Positions 45,850 to 54,828 of a DNA stretch of 64,000 bases are shown piece by piece; position 1 is the first letter of the stretch, and each line of letters starts with the position of its first letter. A program made the translations under genes and the position numbers. Source of the stretch: Acidovorax kalamii (GTDB lineage: Bacteria > Pseudomonadota > Gammaproteobacteria > Burkholderiales > Burkholderiaceae_C); assembly GCF_002245625.1 (NCBI RefSeq), contig NZ_NOIG01000004.1, forward strand, positions 186,001 to 250,000, in the 5' to 3' direction. The notes under the pieces are model-generated. The model was not told the origin of the DNA. It worked only from the letters and a program-made list of their open reading frames with translations, and did not search any database.

Positions 45850-47519
45850 CAGCTATTCACTGCCAGGGTTGTGGTCACATGGCCCAGCATCTCTCGGGCG
45901 TGAGCCAAGGTAGTGGCCGTTGAACGCTCGCCGCCCAGCATACGCGCAATCTCGGCAACACGTTGATCTTCTTGAACGGCCAGCACCATGCTGGTGGTAC
46001 CTGCTGGACTCTTGCGCTTGGCCACCTTGAGATGGTGGTGCGCGCAGGCCGCGACCTGGGGCAGATGGGTCACCGCCAGGACCTGGCGGTCCCGGCCCAG
46101 TTGCTGCATCAACCGGCCCACGGTTTCTGCAACGGCGCCGCCCACGCCAGAATCCACCTCGTCAAAGATGAGGGTGGGCGCCATGCCCAGCTCGCTCGTG
46201 GTGACAGAGATGGCAAGGGAGATGCGTGACAGCTCGCCGCCAGAGGCAACCTTGCCAATCGGTTTGGGGCTCATGCCCGGATGGCCAGCTACCAGAAAGA
46301 CCACATCATCCATTCCATGGGCTGCGGGTTCCTCGGCACGGGTCAGGGACGCTTCGAATCGTCCGCCCTCCATGCCCAGTCCTTGCATGGCCTGGGTAAT
46401 GGCCGTCGATAGCTTGGGTGCTGCCTTGGCGCGTGCCTGCGATAGCGTTCTGGCAGCCGTCTGGTAAGCCTTGGCACTGGCCGCCTCGGCGGCTTGCAGT
46501 TGATCCAGGTCGGTGGCGGCGTCCAGTTGGCGCAGCTCGGCCTTCCAGTCCCGCAGCAGCGCAGGCAAATCCCCGGGGGCCCGCTTGTATCTGCGGGCGA
46601 GGGTCATCCACTGCGACATGCGTGCATCCAGTTCGGCCAGGCGCTGTGGATCAATGTCGGCATGCCGCAGGTACGAATGCAGTGAATGGACTACGTCGTT
46701 GGCTTGTGCAAGGCTCGATGCCAGGATATCGGCCAAACTGGCAAATTCGGGTTCGATGTGCTCCTGGGTTTGCAGAAGCAAGTGGGCCTTCGTCAGGGCG
46801 CTGAGTGCGCCGGCGTCATCTGCTTGGAGGGTTTGGATAGCTCCGTCGGCTGCATCCAGAAGCGCTTGTGCATGCGACAGCCTTTTGTGTTGCGCATCCA
46901 GCTCATCCCATTCATCGGTGGCGGGGGCCAGCTTTTCCACTTCACCGATTTGCCATTGCAGACGCTCACGCTCCTGCTGCAAGGTGGCCTGAGCCTGGCG
47001 CGCTTGCTGCAGGGCTTTCTGGTCCGCCCGCCACTGCGCCCAACGTAGTTGGGTCTCGGCCGTGCTAGTACCCGCAAACGCATCCAGCAATCCGCGCACT
47101 GATTCAGGGCGCGTAAGGCTCTGCCAGGCATGTTGTCCATGGATGTCGAGCAGCATGTCCCCCAGTGCGCGCAACTGTGCTGCCGTGGCGGGGGTTCCAT
47201 TGATCCAGGCGCGGCTTTTTCCCTGGACATCCACTGTGCGCCGCAGCAATAGCATGTCGTCAGAGTCAAACCCGGCTTCTTCCAGCCACGGCCGAACATG
47301 CTTTGGGCAATCGAATTCAGCGCAAATGTCTGTGCGGGCGCAGCCCTCGCGCACAACCCCGGCATCCGATCGTGCACCTAGGGCCAGTTGCAAAGCATCG
47401 ATCAGAATGGACTTGCCCGCCCCGGTTTCGCCAGTCAGCACAGTGAAGCCGGGCTGGAGTTCAAGTTCCAGCGTCTGGACAATCACAAAATCACGCAGTG
47501 TGATCCGCCGGAGTGCCAT
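45849..47519 (-). CDS. recN: DNA repair protein RecN
   Basis: A 556-residue SMC-like repair ATPase. Walker A is [20 protein letters not shown] at the N-terminus; the middle is a long coiled-coil region rich in Ala, Gln and Leu; the C-terminal half has [15 protein letters not shown] (signature) and [19 protein letters not shown] (Walker B). RecN acts in double-strand break repair. It is located 2 bases after nadK, which is typical of betaproteobacteria and often coincides with LexA control, though I see no clear SOS box here because the promoter lies upstream of nadK. Confidence 0.96.
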   Translation of the reverse strand: MALRRITLRDFVIVQTLELELQPGFTVLTGETGAGKSILIDALQLALGARSDAGVVREGCARTDICAEFDCPKHVRPWLEEAGFDSDDMLLLRRTVDVQGKSRAWINGTPATAAQLRALGDMLLDIHGQHAWQSLTRPESVRGLLDAFAGTSTAETQLRWAQWRADQKALQQARQAQATLQQERERLQWQIGEVEKLAPATDEWDELDAQHKRLSHAQALLDAADGAIQTLQADDAGALSALTKAHLLLQTQEHIEPEFASLADILASSLAQANDVVHSLHSYLRHADIDPQRLAELDARMSQWMTLARRYKRAPGDLPALLRDWKAELRQLDAATDLDQLQAAEAASAKAYQTAARTLSQARAKAAPKLSTAITQAMQGLGMEGGRFEASLTRAEEPAAHGMDDVVFLVAGHPGMSPKPIGKVASGGELSRISLAISVTTSELGMAPTLIFDEVDSGVGGAVAETVGRLMQQLGRDRQVLAVTHLPQVAACAHHHLKVAKRKSPAGTTSMVLAVQEDQRVAEIARMLGGERSTATTLAHAREMLGHVTTTLAVNS

Positions 47520-47521
47520 GG

Positions 47522-48421
47522 TCAGGAGCCCCCTTCATTCCAGCGCAGCTTCTTGCGCAGCGTTGCAAAATAATTCCAGCCTTGGGGATGCAGGAACCGC
47601 ACACAGTGCTCTGACCGTTTGACAAGGATGCGGTCGCCGTGGAGCAGGGAGGCCAATGACTGCATGTCAAAGTTGGCGCTGACATCGCGTCCGCTCACCA
47701 CCTCCACGGCCACCTCCGTGGCGTCGGACAAAACAATGGGGCGGTTGGACAAGGTGTGCGGTGCAATGGGCACCAGCACCCAGCCTGGGATGGATGGGTG
47801 CAGCATCGGCCCGCCTGCTGACAGCGAGTAGGCCGTCGAGCCGGTAGGCGAGGCGATGATGAGCCCGTCGGCGCGCTGGTTGGCCACCAGCCGCCCACCC
47901 ACCTCCACCCGCAATTCCACCATGCCAGAGGTGGCGCCGCGGTTCACGACCACATCGTTCATGGCAAGGGCTTCAAACACTATTCGCTCATCGCGCACCA
48001 CAGTGGCATGCATCAGGGGGCGGAGATCCTCTTCGTATGCACCTTTGAGCATGGGTGAGAGGGTTGCCTGGTAAGTGTCAAAGGGGATGTCGGTGATAAA
48101 CCCCAGCCGCCCCTGGTTGATCCCGATCAGCGGCGTACCAAACCGTGCGAGCCTGCGGCCGATGCCCAGCATCGTGCCGTCCCCGCCCACTACCAAGCCC
48201 AAGTCGCACCGGGCACCGATCTCGTCTACATTCAGCGATGGGTAGTCATGCGTCAGCCCCGCATTGCTGGCGGTCTCCGCTTCCAGCGCCACTTCACAGC
48301 CCTGGCGTTCAAGAAAGTGGGCGATGTCTTCCAAAGCCTGGCGAGAGCTGTCCCCTGTGGAGCCCGCAGATGAAGCTTGGTACTTGCCTATGAGTGCGAC
48401 ATGGCGGAAATTGGACGTCAT
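47522..48421 (-). CDS. nadK: NAD kinase
   Basis: A 299-residue NAD kinase that phosphorylates NAD to NADP. The diagnostic [11 protein letters not shown] is present near residues 80-90, followed by [13 protein letters not shown] and the NE/D-type block [11 protein letters not shown], then [15 protein letters not shown]. The start codon is only 28 bp from the divergent hrcA start, so the two promoters must overlap. It heads the nadK-recN-rapZ run. Confidence 0.96.
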   Translation of the reverse strand: MTSNFRHVALIGKYQASSAGSTGDSSRQALEDIAHFLERQGCEVALEAETASNAGLTHDYPSLNVDEIGARCDLGLVVGGDGTMLGIGRRLARFGTPLIGINQGRLGFITDIPFDTYQATLSPMLKGAYEEDLRPLMHATVVRDERIVFEALAMNDVVVNRGATSGMVELRVEVGGRLVANQRADGLIIASPTGSTAYSLSAGGPMLHPSIPGWVLVPIAPHTLSNRPIVLSDATEVAVEVVSGRDVSANFDMQSLASLLHGDRILVKRSEHCVRFLHPQGWNYFATLRKKLRWNEGGS

Positions 48422-48449
48422 CGCGAAATTACATCATTAAAATCATTCC

Positions 48450-49454
48450 ATGCTCGATGACCGCGCCAAGTTGTTGCTCAAAGCCCTGGTCGAGCGCTAC
48501 ATCGCCGACGGACAGCCGGTGGGGTCCCGGACCCTGTCCAGGGCTTCCGGCCTGGATTTGTCGCCTGCCACGATCCGTAATGTCATGGCTGATCTGGAAG
48601 AGCTGGGGCTGATCGCAAGCCCTCACACTTCGGCGGGTCGAATTCCCACTGCGCGGGGCTACAGGCTGTTCGTGGACACCATGCTGACCGTGCAGCGGGA
48701 TCCATTGACGGCTCCCCAGCTTGCCCCCGAGCAGCCGCAGAAGGTGATCGCCAACGCTGCGCAGTTGCTTTCCAATCTGTCGCAGTTTGTGGGTGTCGTG
48801 ATGGCGCCTCGGCGCACCTCCGTGTTTCGCCACATCGAGTTCTTGAGGCTCTCCGAGCGGCGCTTCCTGGTCATCATCGTCTCGCCCGAAGGCGATGTGC
48901 AGAACCGGGTGATCTTTACCGAAGCGGACTACTCCCAGTCTCAGCTCATTGAAGCCTCCAACTTCCTGAACGCGCACTACGCGGGGCTCGCGATGGAGCA
49001 AGTGCGCGAGCGACTGAAGTCTGAGGTGGATGTGCTGCGCGGTGAAATTGCATCGCTGATGCAGGCGGCGGTGAATGTTGGGTCCGAAGCATTGTCGGAG
49101 GCACAGGATGCAGTCGTCATCTCTGGCGAGCGCAACCTGCTGGCAGTCAGCGACTTTTCCAGTGACATGGGCAACCTGCGGCGGGCCTTTGATCTCTTCG
49201 AGCAAAAGACGCAGATCTTGCGCCTCCTCGATATCTCCAGCCAGGCGGAAGGTGTGCGCATCTACATCGGGGGGGAGAGCCAGGTCGTGCCTTTTGAAGA
49301 GTTGTCCATTGTCAGTGCCCCTTACGAAGTGGATGGCACGGTGGTGGGCACACTGGGGGTGATTGGCCCCACGCGCATGCCGTATGACCGGATGATTCAG
49401 ATTGTGGACATCACCTCCAAGCTGGTCTCCAACGCGCTCAGCCATCGCAAGTAA
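48450..49454 (+). CDS. hrcA: Heat-inducible transcription repressor HrcA
   Basis: A 334-residue HrcA repressor. The N-terminal winged helix is clear ([15 protein letters not shown] followed by [19 protein letters not shown]), with the conserved [12 protein letters not shown] turn next; the C-terminal inducible domain contains [17 protein letters not shown]. HrcA binds CIRCE elements before groESL and dnaK. No CIRCE sequence is visible in this window, including its own upstream region. It is divergent from nadK and is followed by a tRNA gene. Confidence 0.96.
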   Translation: MLDDRAKLLLKALVERYIADGQPVGSRTLSRASGLDLSPATIRNVMADLEELGLIASPHTSAGRIPTARGYRLFVDTMLTVQRDPLTAPQLAPEQPQKVIANAAQLLSNLSQFVGVVMAPRRTSVFRHIEFLRLSERRFLVIIVSPEGDVQNRVIFTEADYSQSQLIEASNFLNAHYAGLAMEQVRERLKSEVDVLRGEIASLMQAAVNVGSEALSEAQDAVVISGERNLLAVSDFSSDMGNLRRAFDLFEQKTQILRLLDISSQAEGVRIYIGGESQVVPFEELSIVSAPYEVDGTVVGTLGVIGPTRMPYDRMIQIVDITSKLVSNALSHRK

Positions 49455-49504
49455 GCCCCTACAATACGGCGCTTGCCCCGTTGTATAGCGCTGGAGCATG
49501 GCTT

Positions 49505-49581
49505 GGGGCGTTAGCTCAGTTGGTTAGAGCAGAGGACTCATAATCCTTTGGTCGTTGGTTCAAGTCCAACACGCCCTACCA
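49505..49581 (+). tRNA. tRNA with CAT anticodon, probably tRNA-Ile2
   Basis: A 77-nt cloverleaf with encoded CCA. Acceptor GGGGCGT pairs with ACGCCCT (G-U at the first pair); the anticodon loop is CTCATAA with anticodon CAT. The segment after the anticodon (TTTGGTCG and GGTTCAAGTCC) resembles E. coli tRNA-Ile2 more than elongator tRNA-Met, so C34 is probably changed to lysidine by TilS. Elongator Met cannot be ruled out by eye. Confidence 0.88.
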
Positions 49582-49772
49582 CCCATTGCCCGCATGGGTG
49601 ATCATCGTGATCAAAGCCATTTTTCAACGGCAATGTGCCCTGTTTCTCTTGGAGACGCCTTGGAGTGCATTACAATCGTGGCTTGCGCTGAATTAGATTT
49701 TGTTTGCGACATGCCACCACCAAGTGGGTGCAAATAGAAAGAAAGATTTCAAGGGTCGCCAAGAAATCATGC

Positions 49773-49778
49773 TATAAT
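49773..49778 (+). promoter_or_regulatory. -10 element upstream of tRNA-Arg
   Basis: A consensus TATAAT ends 10 bases before the tRNA-Arg 5' end. No good -35 is at standard spacing. The 207-bp gap between the two tRNA genes holds nothing else I can identify. Confidence 0.5.
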
Positions 49779-49788
49779 TCAAAGCTTA

Positions 49789-49865
49789 GCGGCTGTAGCT
49801 CAGCTGGATAGAGTACTTGGCTACGAACCAAGGGGTCGTGGGTTCGATTCCTGCCAGCCGCACCA
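49789..49865 (+). tRNA. tRNA-Arg (ACG)
   Basis: A 77-nt cloverleaf with encoded CCA. Acceptor GCGGCTG pairs with CAGCCGC; the anticodon arm is CTTGG-CTACGAA-CCAAG with anticodon ACG, whose A34 is normally edited to inosine by TadA. Confidence 0.95.
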
Positions 49866-49871
49866 ATGTTT

Positions 49872-49904
49872 AAAGCCTGCAATCGCAAGATTGCAGGCTT
49901 TTTC
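49872..49904 (+). terminator. Rho-independent terminator after tRNA-Arg
   Basis: Perfect 12-bp arms aagcctgcaatc (49873-49884) and gattgcaggctt (49889-49900) close a GCAA tetraloop and are followed by a T run. A strong terminator 7 bases after the tRNA. Confidence 0.88.
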
Positions 49905-49944
49905 ATTTGTCCGCGCGCTTTGCGCTGATCGGGAGTATCTGGCG

Positions 49945-50502
49945 ATGAGCAAGGCTTTTACCAAAGAGACCGATGGTGCTGACGATGAAGAGTTGGCGTT
50001 GCCACCGTTGCCTGCTGGCGGCAAGAACTACATCACGCCCGAGGGGTATGCGCGCTTGCGGGATGAATTGCTCGACCTGATCGACAACGAGCGCCCCAAG
50101 ATAGTAGATGTGGTGCACTGGGCGGCGAGCAACGGCGACCGTTCCGAGAACGGCGACTATCTGTACGGCAAGAAGCGCCTGCGCGAAATCGATCGGCGCA
50201 TCCGGTTCCTGACCAAGCGACTGGAGATCGCCGAGGTTGTCGATCCCAGTCAACATGCAGGAAGCGACCAAGTCTATTTTGGTGCGACGGTGACCTATCT
50301 GGACGATGAAGGTGTCGAGCGCACCATCACCATCATGGGCATTGACGAAGCTGACAGCCGCGAATCCCAGGTCAGCTGGATTTCCCCAGTGGCGCGCGCG
50401 CTGCTCAAGGCCCGTGTGGGGGATGAGGTTCAGCTGCCAACCCCTGGGGGCGTTCGCCATCTGGAGGTGGTGGAGGTCCGCTACCCGTCGCCTTCACCTT
50501 GA
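49945..50502 (+). CDS. greB: Transcription elongation factor GreB
   Basis: A 185-residue Gre factor, which reaches into the secondary channel of RNA polymerase to stimulate cleavage of backtracked RNA. NYITPEGYARLRDEL starts the N-terminal coiled coil; NGDRSENGDYLYGKKRLREID carries the acidic tip residues; the C-terminal FKBP-like domain has YFGATVTYLDDEGVER and SWISPVARALLKARVGD. GreB is favoured over GreA by GDYLYGKKR and the basic patch. The ATG at 49945 has GGGAG upstream. An Asp/Glu-rich N-terminal extension precedes the core. Confidence 0.93.
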   Translation: MSKAFTKETDGADDEELALPPLPAGGKNYITPEGYARLRDELLDLIDNERPKIVDVVHWAASNGDRSENGDYLYGKKRLREIDRRIRFLTKRLEIAEVVDPSQHAGSDQVYFGATVTYLDDEGVERTITIMGIDEADSRESQVSWISPVARALLKARVGDEVQLPTPGGVRHLEVVEVRYPSPSP

Positions 50503-50581
50503 GCCCTGTTGGGACCGTTGCTCGCAGAGAGGCGGTTTCCGCGGCCCCGTCCTCTGCTGAGTGGTGCTGCTGGAAGGCTTC

Positions 50582-52861
50582 TCAGGCCTGGGGTGTGATG
50601 CGGGCTGCCCGAATAACAGCCTGGGTGCGGCGCAGGTTGCGCAGCGCCGACTCCAGATGCGCCTGGTCGCGCACGGCAACGATGAAGCGCAGGTCCGTGG
50701 TGTCCAGTGCTGCCTCATCGTCCATATCGACGTGGGTGATGTCTGCTTCGGAGTTCGCCAGCTCTGCTGCCACCCGGGCCAGCACGCCCTTGCCGTTGGT
50801 GACGGTGACCACCACGCCCGTTTCAAACATCCGTGTGGGTTCGTCCGACCAGTCCACCGCAATGAAGCGCTCGCTGTCCTTGTGCTGCAAGCGCTTGGCC
50901 ACGCTGCAATGCACGTTGTGCACAACCAGGCCTTCACCTCGGCCCAGGTAGCCCACGATGCTGTCGCCGGGGACCGGGCGGCAGCAGGACGCGTACTGCA
51001 CCGAGGCGTTCTCGCTGCCGTCGAGCGTGACGGCTCCTTGCGACAGTGTTTCGTGCGAGGTATAGCGCTCGCGGGTCATGAGCAAGGCATCGGGGCGATG
51101 GCCGTGTTCAGACATGAGCACCATCAGCCGCTTGGCCACGATGCTGGCGATGCGCTTGCCGAGGCCGAGATCGGTCATGAGTTCGCTGCGGCTGCGGTTG
51201 CCCGTAAAGCGCAACAGCTTGTCCCACAGGGGCTGGGTTTCTGCGTTCAGAGGCGGTAGTTGCTCCAGGCCTTCGGCGCGAATGGCTTGCGTCAGCAGCT
51301 TTTCGCCCAGGCCCTCTGACTCGGTCTGCGCCAGGGTCTTGAGGTAGTGGCGAATCTTCGAGCGGGCACGCCCGGTGCGTACGAACCCCAGCCACGCTGG
51401 ATTGGGGGTGGAAACGGGGGCCGTGATGATCTCGACCACGTCGCCGTTCTTGAGTTCGGTGCGCAGCGGCACCTGCTCGTTGTTGATCTTGGCTGCCGTG
51501 GTGCGGTCGCCCACATTGCTGTGGATGGCATAGGCAAAGTCCACCACGGTCGCGCCCCGGGGCAGGGCCATGATCTGGCTCTTGGGGGTGAACACGTAGA
51601 CCGCGTCGGGGAACAGGTCCACCTTCACGTGGTCCCAGAATTCGGCGGCATCACGCGTCTCGTTCTGGATGTCCAGCAGTGACTGCAGCCACTTGGTGCC
51701 CAGGCGTTCTGCCGAAGTGCCGTCACCGTCCTGCGCCTTGTACAGCCAGTGCGCGGCCACGCCAGCCTCGGCAATGACGTGCATTTCATCGGTGCGCATC
51801 TGGAACTCAATATTCACCCCCGAGGGGCCGACCAGTGTGGTGTGCAGCGACTGGTAACCATTGAGCTTGGCAATAGCGATATGGTCCTTGAACTTGCCGG
51901 GCACCGGCTTGTACATCTGGTGCAGCACCCCGAGCGCCGTGTAGCAGTCCGTCACGGTGGGGACGATCACCCGAAAGCCATAAATGTCTGTGACCTGCGC
52001 GAAGCTCAGGTGCTTGAGGTCCATCTTCTGGTAGATGGCGTACAGGGTTTTTTCACGACCCGCCAGGCGCACCTTCATGCCGATCTTGGAGAAGGCGGCA
52101 TCCACTTCGGTCTGCACCTTCTGCACCAAGTCCCGGCGGCGGTTGCGCGACTTGTTGACGGCTTTCGACAGCGTGGCATAGCGCCAGGGGTGCAGGTGCC
52201 TGAACGCCAGGTCTTGCAGTTCGCGGTAGGTCTGGTTCAGTCCCAGGCGGTGGGCGATGGGGGCGTAGATCTCCAGTGTTTCCGACGAGATACGGCCCCA
52301 TTTGCTGCGCGGCATGTCCGACAGCGTGCGCATGTTGTGTGTGCGGTCGGCCAGCTTGATGAGGATGACGCGCACGTCGCGCGCCATGGCCAGCAGCATC
52401 TTGCGGAAGGACTCGGCCTGGTTCTCTTCGCGGGTGTTGAACTGCAGCTTGTCCAGCTTGGTCAGGCCGTCCACCAGTTCGGCCACGGGCGCGCCAAAGC
52501 GGTCAATCAGGTCGGCCTTGGTGACGCCGCAGTCTTCCATGGCATCGTGCAGCAGGGCGGCCATCAGGGCCTGGGCGTCGAGCTTCCAGGTGGCGCATTG
52601 GGCCGCCACGGCAATCGGGTGCGTGATGTAGGGCTCGCCACTGTTGCGCAACTGGCCCAGATGCGCTTCGTCGGCAAAGCGGTACGCCTGGCGCACTTGC
52701 TCAATGCTGGATGCATCCAGATAGTCGAGGCTGTCTGTCAGCGCGGCAAAGCTGGCCGCCGCTGCGTTGGCGGCAGCGGCCGCAGCCGAGAGATTGCCTG
52801 CAGTCGGCAGATCGCCAGGCCGGGGCTGCGTTGCAGAAGGTGAGTTGAGCACCGCGTTCAT
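50582..52861 (-). CDS. Bifunctional (p)ppGpp synthetase/hydrolase (Rsh, SpoT type)
   Basis: A 759-residue Rel/Spo homologue. The N-terminal hydrolase domain has intact metal-binding residues, including HD105-106 in ALLHDAMED and KLADRTHNM; the synthetase domain has DIYGFRVIVP and HIAIAKLNGYQSLHTTL; TGS (VYVFTPKSQIMALPRGATVVDFAYAIH) and C-terminal ACT domains follow. An intact HD marks it as the bifunctional SpoT-like enzyme rather than the hydrolase-dead RelA. It lies after gmk and rpoZ as in E. coli, but a strong terminator separates it from rpoZ. Confidence 0.95.
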   Translation of the reverse strand: MNAVLNSPSATQPRPGDLPTAGNLSAAAAAANAAAASFAALTDSLDYLDASSIEQVRQAYRFADEAHLGQLRNSGEPYITHPIAVAAQCATWKLDAQALMAALLHDAMEDCGVTKADLIDRFGAPVAELVDGLTKLDKLQFNTREENQAESFRKMLLAMARDVRVILIKLADRTHNMRTLSDMPRSKWGRISSETLEIYAPIAHRLGLNQTYRELQDLAFRHLHPWRYATLSKAVNKSRNRRRDLVQKVQTEVDAAFSKIGMKVRLAGREKTLYAIYQKMDLKHLSFAQVTDIYGFRVIVPTVTDCYTALGVLHQMYKPVPGKFKDHIAIAKLNGYQSLHTTLVGPSGVNIEFQMRTDEMHVIAEAGVAAHWLYKAQDGDGTSAERLGTKWLQSLLDIQNETRDAAEFWDHVKVDLFPDAVYVFTPKSQIMALPRGATVVDFAYAIHSNVGDRTTAAKINNEQVPLRTELKNGDVVEIITAPVSTPNPAWLGFVRTGRARSKIRHYLKTLAQTESEGLGEKLLTQAIRAEGLEQLPPLNAETQPLWDKLLRFTGNRSRSELMTDLGLGKRIASIVAKRLMVLMSEHGHRPDALLMTRERYTSHETLSQGAVTLDGSENASVQYASCCRPVPGDSIVGYLGRGEGLVVHNVHCSVAKRLQHKDSERFIAVDWSDEPTRMFETGVVVTVTNGKGVLARVAAELANSEADITHVDMDDEAALDTTDLRFIVAVRDQAHLESALRNLRRTQAVIRAARITPQA

Positions 52862-52901
52862 GCCTTAAATGTAGCGCGGGAGCGCATCGGACGAATTCCG
52901 G

Positions 52902-52930
52902 GAAAAAAAAAGCACCGCTGTCGCGGTGCT
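52902..52930 (-). terminator. Strong terminator between rpoZ and rsh
   Basis: Arms agcaccgc (52911-52918) and gcggtgct (52923-52930) with a 4-nt loop; on the minus strand a tract of nine T follows. It is placed after rpoZ and before the rsh start at 52861. Confidence 0.85.
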
Positions 52931-52958
52931 CTTTCGGGGGCGTTGCCCAGAAAACGGC

Positions 52959-53162
52959 TCAACCAGGAACCTTTTTGAGCATTTCCAGGCCCACCTTGCC
53001 TTCGGCGATTTCGCGCAGGGCGGTCACGGCAGGCTTGTTGCGGCTTTCGATGCGGGGGGCATGGCCCTGGCTCAGCATGCGGGCACGGTACGTGGCGGCC
53101 AACACGAGCTGGAAGCGGTTGGGGATCTTTTCCAGACAGTCTTCTACAGTGATGCGTGCCAT
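52959..53162 (-). CDS. rpoZ: RNA polymerase omega subunit
   Basis: A 67-residue omega subunit, starting [28 protein letters not shown], which is the conserved family opening. The next block ([17 protein letters not shown]) also matches. Omega helps assemble RNA polymerase and, with beta-prime, forms a ppGpp-binding site in proteobacteria, which suits its place beside rsh. ATG at 53162 is taken; the frame is open upstream but that part overlaps the spacer to gmk. It lies 16 bases after gmk. Confidence 0.95.
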   Translation of the reverse strand: MARITVEDCLEKIPNRFQLVLAATYRARMLSQGHAPRIESRNKPAVTALREIAEGKVGLEMLKKVPG

Positions 53163-53178
53163 CGTTTTACTCCGGGAT

Positions 53179-53799
53179 TCAGGTGATATTGAGCGACTGG
53201 AAGGTGTCAGCACGTGCGCGGCGCTGGGCGACGTACTTGAGTCGCTGGGCGTGAACAACGGCCTTCAGATCGAAAAGCGCGCGCTCAAACAATTCGTTAA
53301 TTATAACGAAGTCGAATTTGCTGACCTGTGCCATCTCTTCGGCTGCATTCTTGAGGCGGACTTCGATCACCTCCGGCGTGTCTTCCCCGCGCCGCTCCAG
53401 GCGTGAGCGCAACTCTTCCCAGCTCGGTGGCAGGATGAAGACCAGCACGGCGTTGGCAAAGGCCTCCTTGATCTGCAGGGCGCCCTGGAAGTCGATTTCC
53501 AGGATCACATCCGAACCCTGGGTGATGCGCTCTTCAATGGCTTTCTTGGAGGTGCCGTAGCGGTTGCCGTGCACATGCGCCCATTCCACGAAGGCATTGC
53601 TCTGCACCATCGCGTCGAACTCGGATTGCGACGCGAAGTAGTAGTCGCGGCCGTGTTTCTCCTGGCCGCGCGGGGCGCGGGTGGTGTGGGAGACCGAGAG
53701 GTGAACGTGCGAGTCCAGCTCCAGCAGCGCCTTGACCAGGCTGGATTTGCCAGCGCCGCTGGGCGCCGCCACTACGATGAGATTTCCGGGATAGTCCAT
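53179..53799 (-). CDS. gmk: Guanylate kinase
   Basis: A 206-residue enzyme converting GMP to GDP. Walker A is [18 protein letters not shown] near residues 8-25; the GMP-binding residues are in [22 protein letters not shown]; the lid region has [14 protein letters not shown]. The length is normal. It follows yicC on the minus strand with a 36-bp gap and precedes rpoZ. These genes and rsh link guanine nucleotide supply with (p)ppGpp signalling. Confidence 0.96.
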   Translation of the reverse strand: MDYPGNLIVVAAPSGAGKSSLVKALLELDSHVHLSVSHTTRAPRGQEKHGRDYYFASQSEFDAMVQSNAFVEWAHVHGNRYGTSKKAIEERITQGSDVILEIDFQGALQIKEAFANAVLVFILPPSWEELRSRLERRGEDTPEVIEVRLKNAAEEMAQVSKFDFVIINELFERALFDLKAVVHAQRLKYVAQRRARADTFQSLNIT

Positions 53800-53835
53800 A
53801 GTTGATGTGCGCTGTGCGCTATCAAAAAATGAGTG

Positions 53836-54753
53836 TTATTCGATATTTTGCACTTGCTCGCGCATCTGCTCGATCAGCACCTTCATGTCCACGCTGATGC
53901 GCGTGAGGTCGAGAGCCGCCGACTTGGAGCCCAGCGTGTTGGCCTCTCGGTGCAGTTCCTGGATGAGGAAATCCAGGCGCTTGCCCACTTCGCCACCTTT
54001 TTTGAGCAGGCGCTCGATCTCGTCCAGGTGCGAGTCGAGCCGGGTGATTTCCTCGGCCACGTCGATGCGGATGGCGAAGGCGGTGGCCTCGGTCAGGGCG
54101 CGGTCGCGGGCGGCCTCGGGCAGGGTGGCGCCGTCGGTCAGGGCCATGGCTTCCTTCCAGCGCTCCATGAAGCGCTGGCGCTGTTGCTCGACCAGCAGTG
54201 GCACCATGGGCACCGCCTGCTGGGCCAGGGTCCGCAGCTGCTTGACCCGGTCCAGCAGCATGGTCGCAAGGCGTTTGCCTTCGCGTTCCCGGGCCGCCAG
54301 CAGGGCGGTGAGCGCTTCTTCGGCCAGCGCGGGGACGGCTTCGCTCCAGTCTTCCGTGCCGGAATGGGCGTTGGCGCACAGGCGCAGGGCGTCGGCCACC
54401 GTGAGCGGGGCGGCGCTGGGCAGCCAGGCGCGCACGGAATCCTGCAGGGAGTTAAGCCGCTGCAGCAGCCGCGGGGGCGGGTCCTGCAGGGTGTTGCTGT
54501 CGTCGGTGTCCAGGGCGGCGCGCACCTCGACCTTGCCGCGTTTGAGGCGCGCCGTGAGCAGCCTGCGCAGGGCAGGCTCCAGGGCGCGCAGTTCGTCGGG
54601 CAAGCGGAACGAGAGGTCCAGAAAGCGGCTGTTGACCGAGCGGATTTCCAGTCCCAGCCGGCGCGATTGGGGTGCGCGGGCGTCGGTTTCAGCGCCGGCG
54701 GCAGATGCGCCATGCTGTGCGCTGGCGTATCCGGTCATGCTGTAAACTGGCAT
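53836..54753 (-). CDS. YicC family endoribonuclease/stress protein
   Basis: A 305-residue YicC-like protein. It begins VYSMTGYASAQ and contains LEIRSVNSRFLDLSFRLPDELRALEPALR and a C-terminal REANTLGSKSAALDLTRISVDMKVLIEQMREQVQNIE, both diagnostic of the family. E. coli YicC has been reported to promote degradation of the small RNA RyhB and related RNAs. It is upstream of gmk, as often seen, and divergent from a Ser/Thr kinase gene with a 75-bp spacer that must contain both promoters. Confidence 0.93.
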   Translation of the reverse strand: MPVYSMTGYASAQHGASAAGAETDARAPQSRRLGLEIRSVNSRFLDLSFRLPDELRALEPALRRLLTARLKRGKVEVRAALDTDDSNTLQDPPPRLLQRLNSLQDSVRAWLPSAAPLTVADALRLCANAHSGTEDWSEAVPALAEEALTALLAAREREGKRLATMLLDRVKQLRTLAQQAVPMVPLLVEQQRQRFMERWKEAMALTDGATLPEAARDRALTEATAFAIRIDVAEEITRLDSHLDEIERLLKKGGEVGKRLDFLIQELHREANTLGSKSAALDLTRISVDMKVLIEQMREQVQNIE

Positions 54754-54828
54754 TGGACTTTTTGATGGTTGCTTGCGATCCGGCGATTATCCGGGTTCCG
54801 CCTTGCCCCCGAATCATCTTCGCAAAAT

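Noticed and set aside
48422..48449. CIRCE element upstream of hrcA
   Set aside because: The short gap does not contain the TTAGCACTC/GAGTGCTAA inverted repeat.
53812..53832. Possible further copy of repeat family 1 near gmk (gctatcaaaaaatgag)
   Set aside because: Only about a dozen bases match the head and no tail is present, so chance similarity in an A/T-rich promoter region is as likely.
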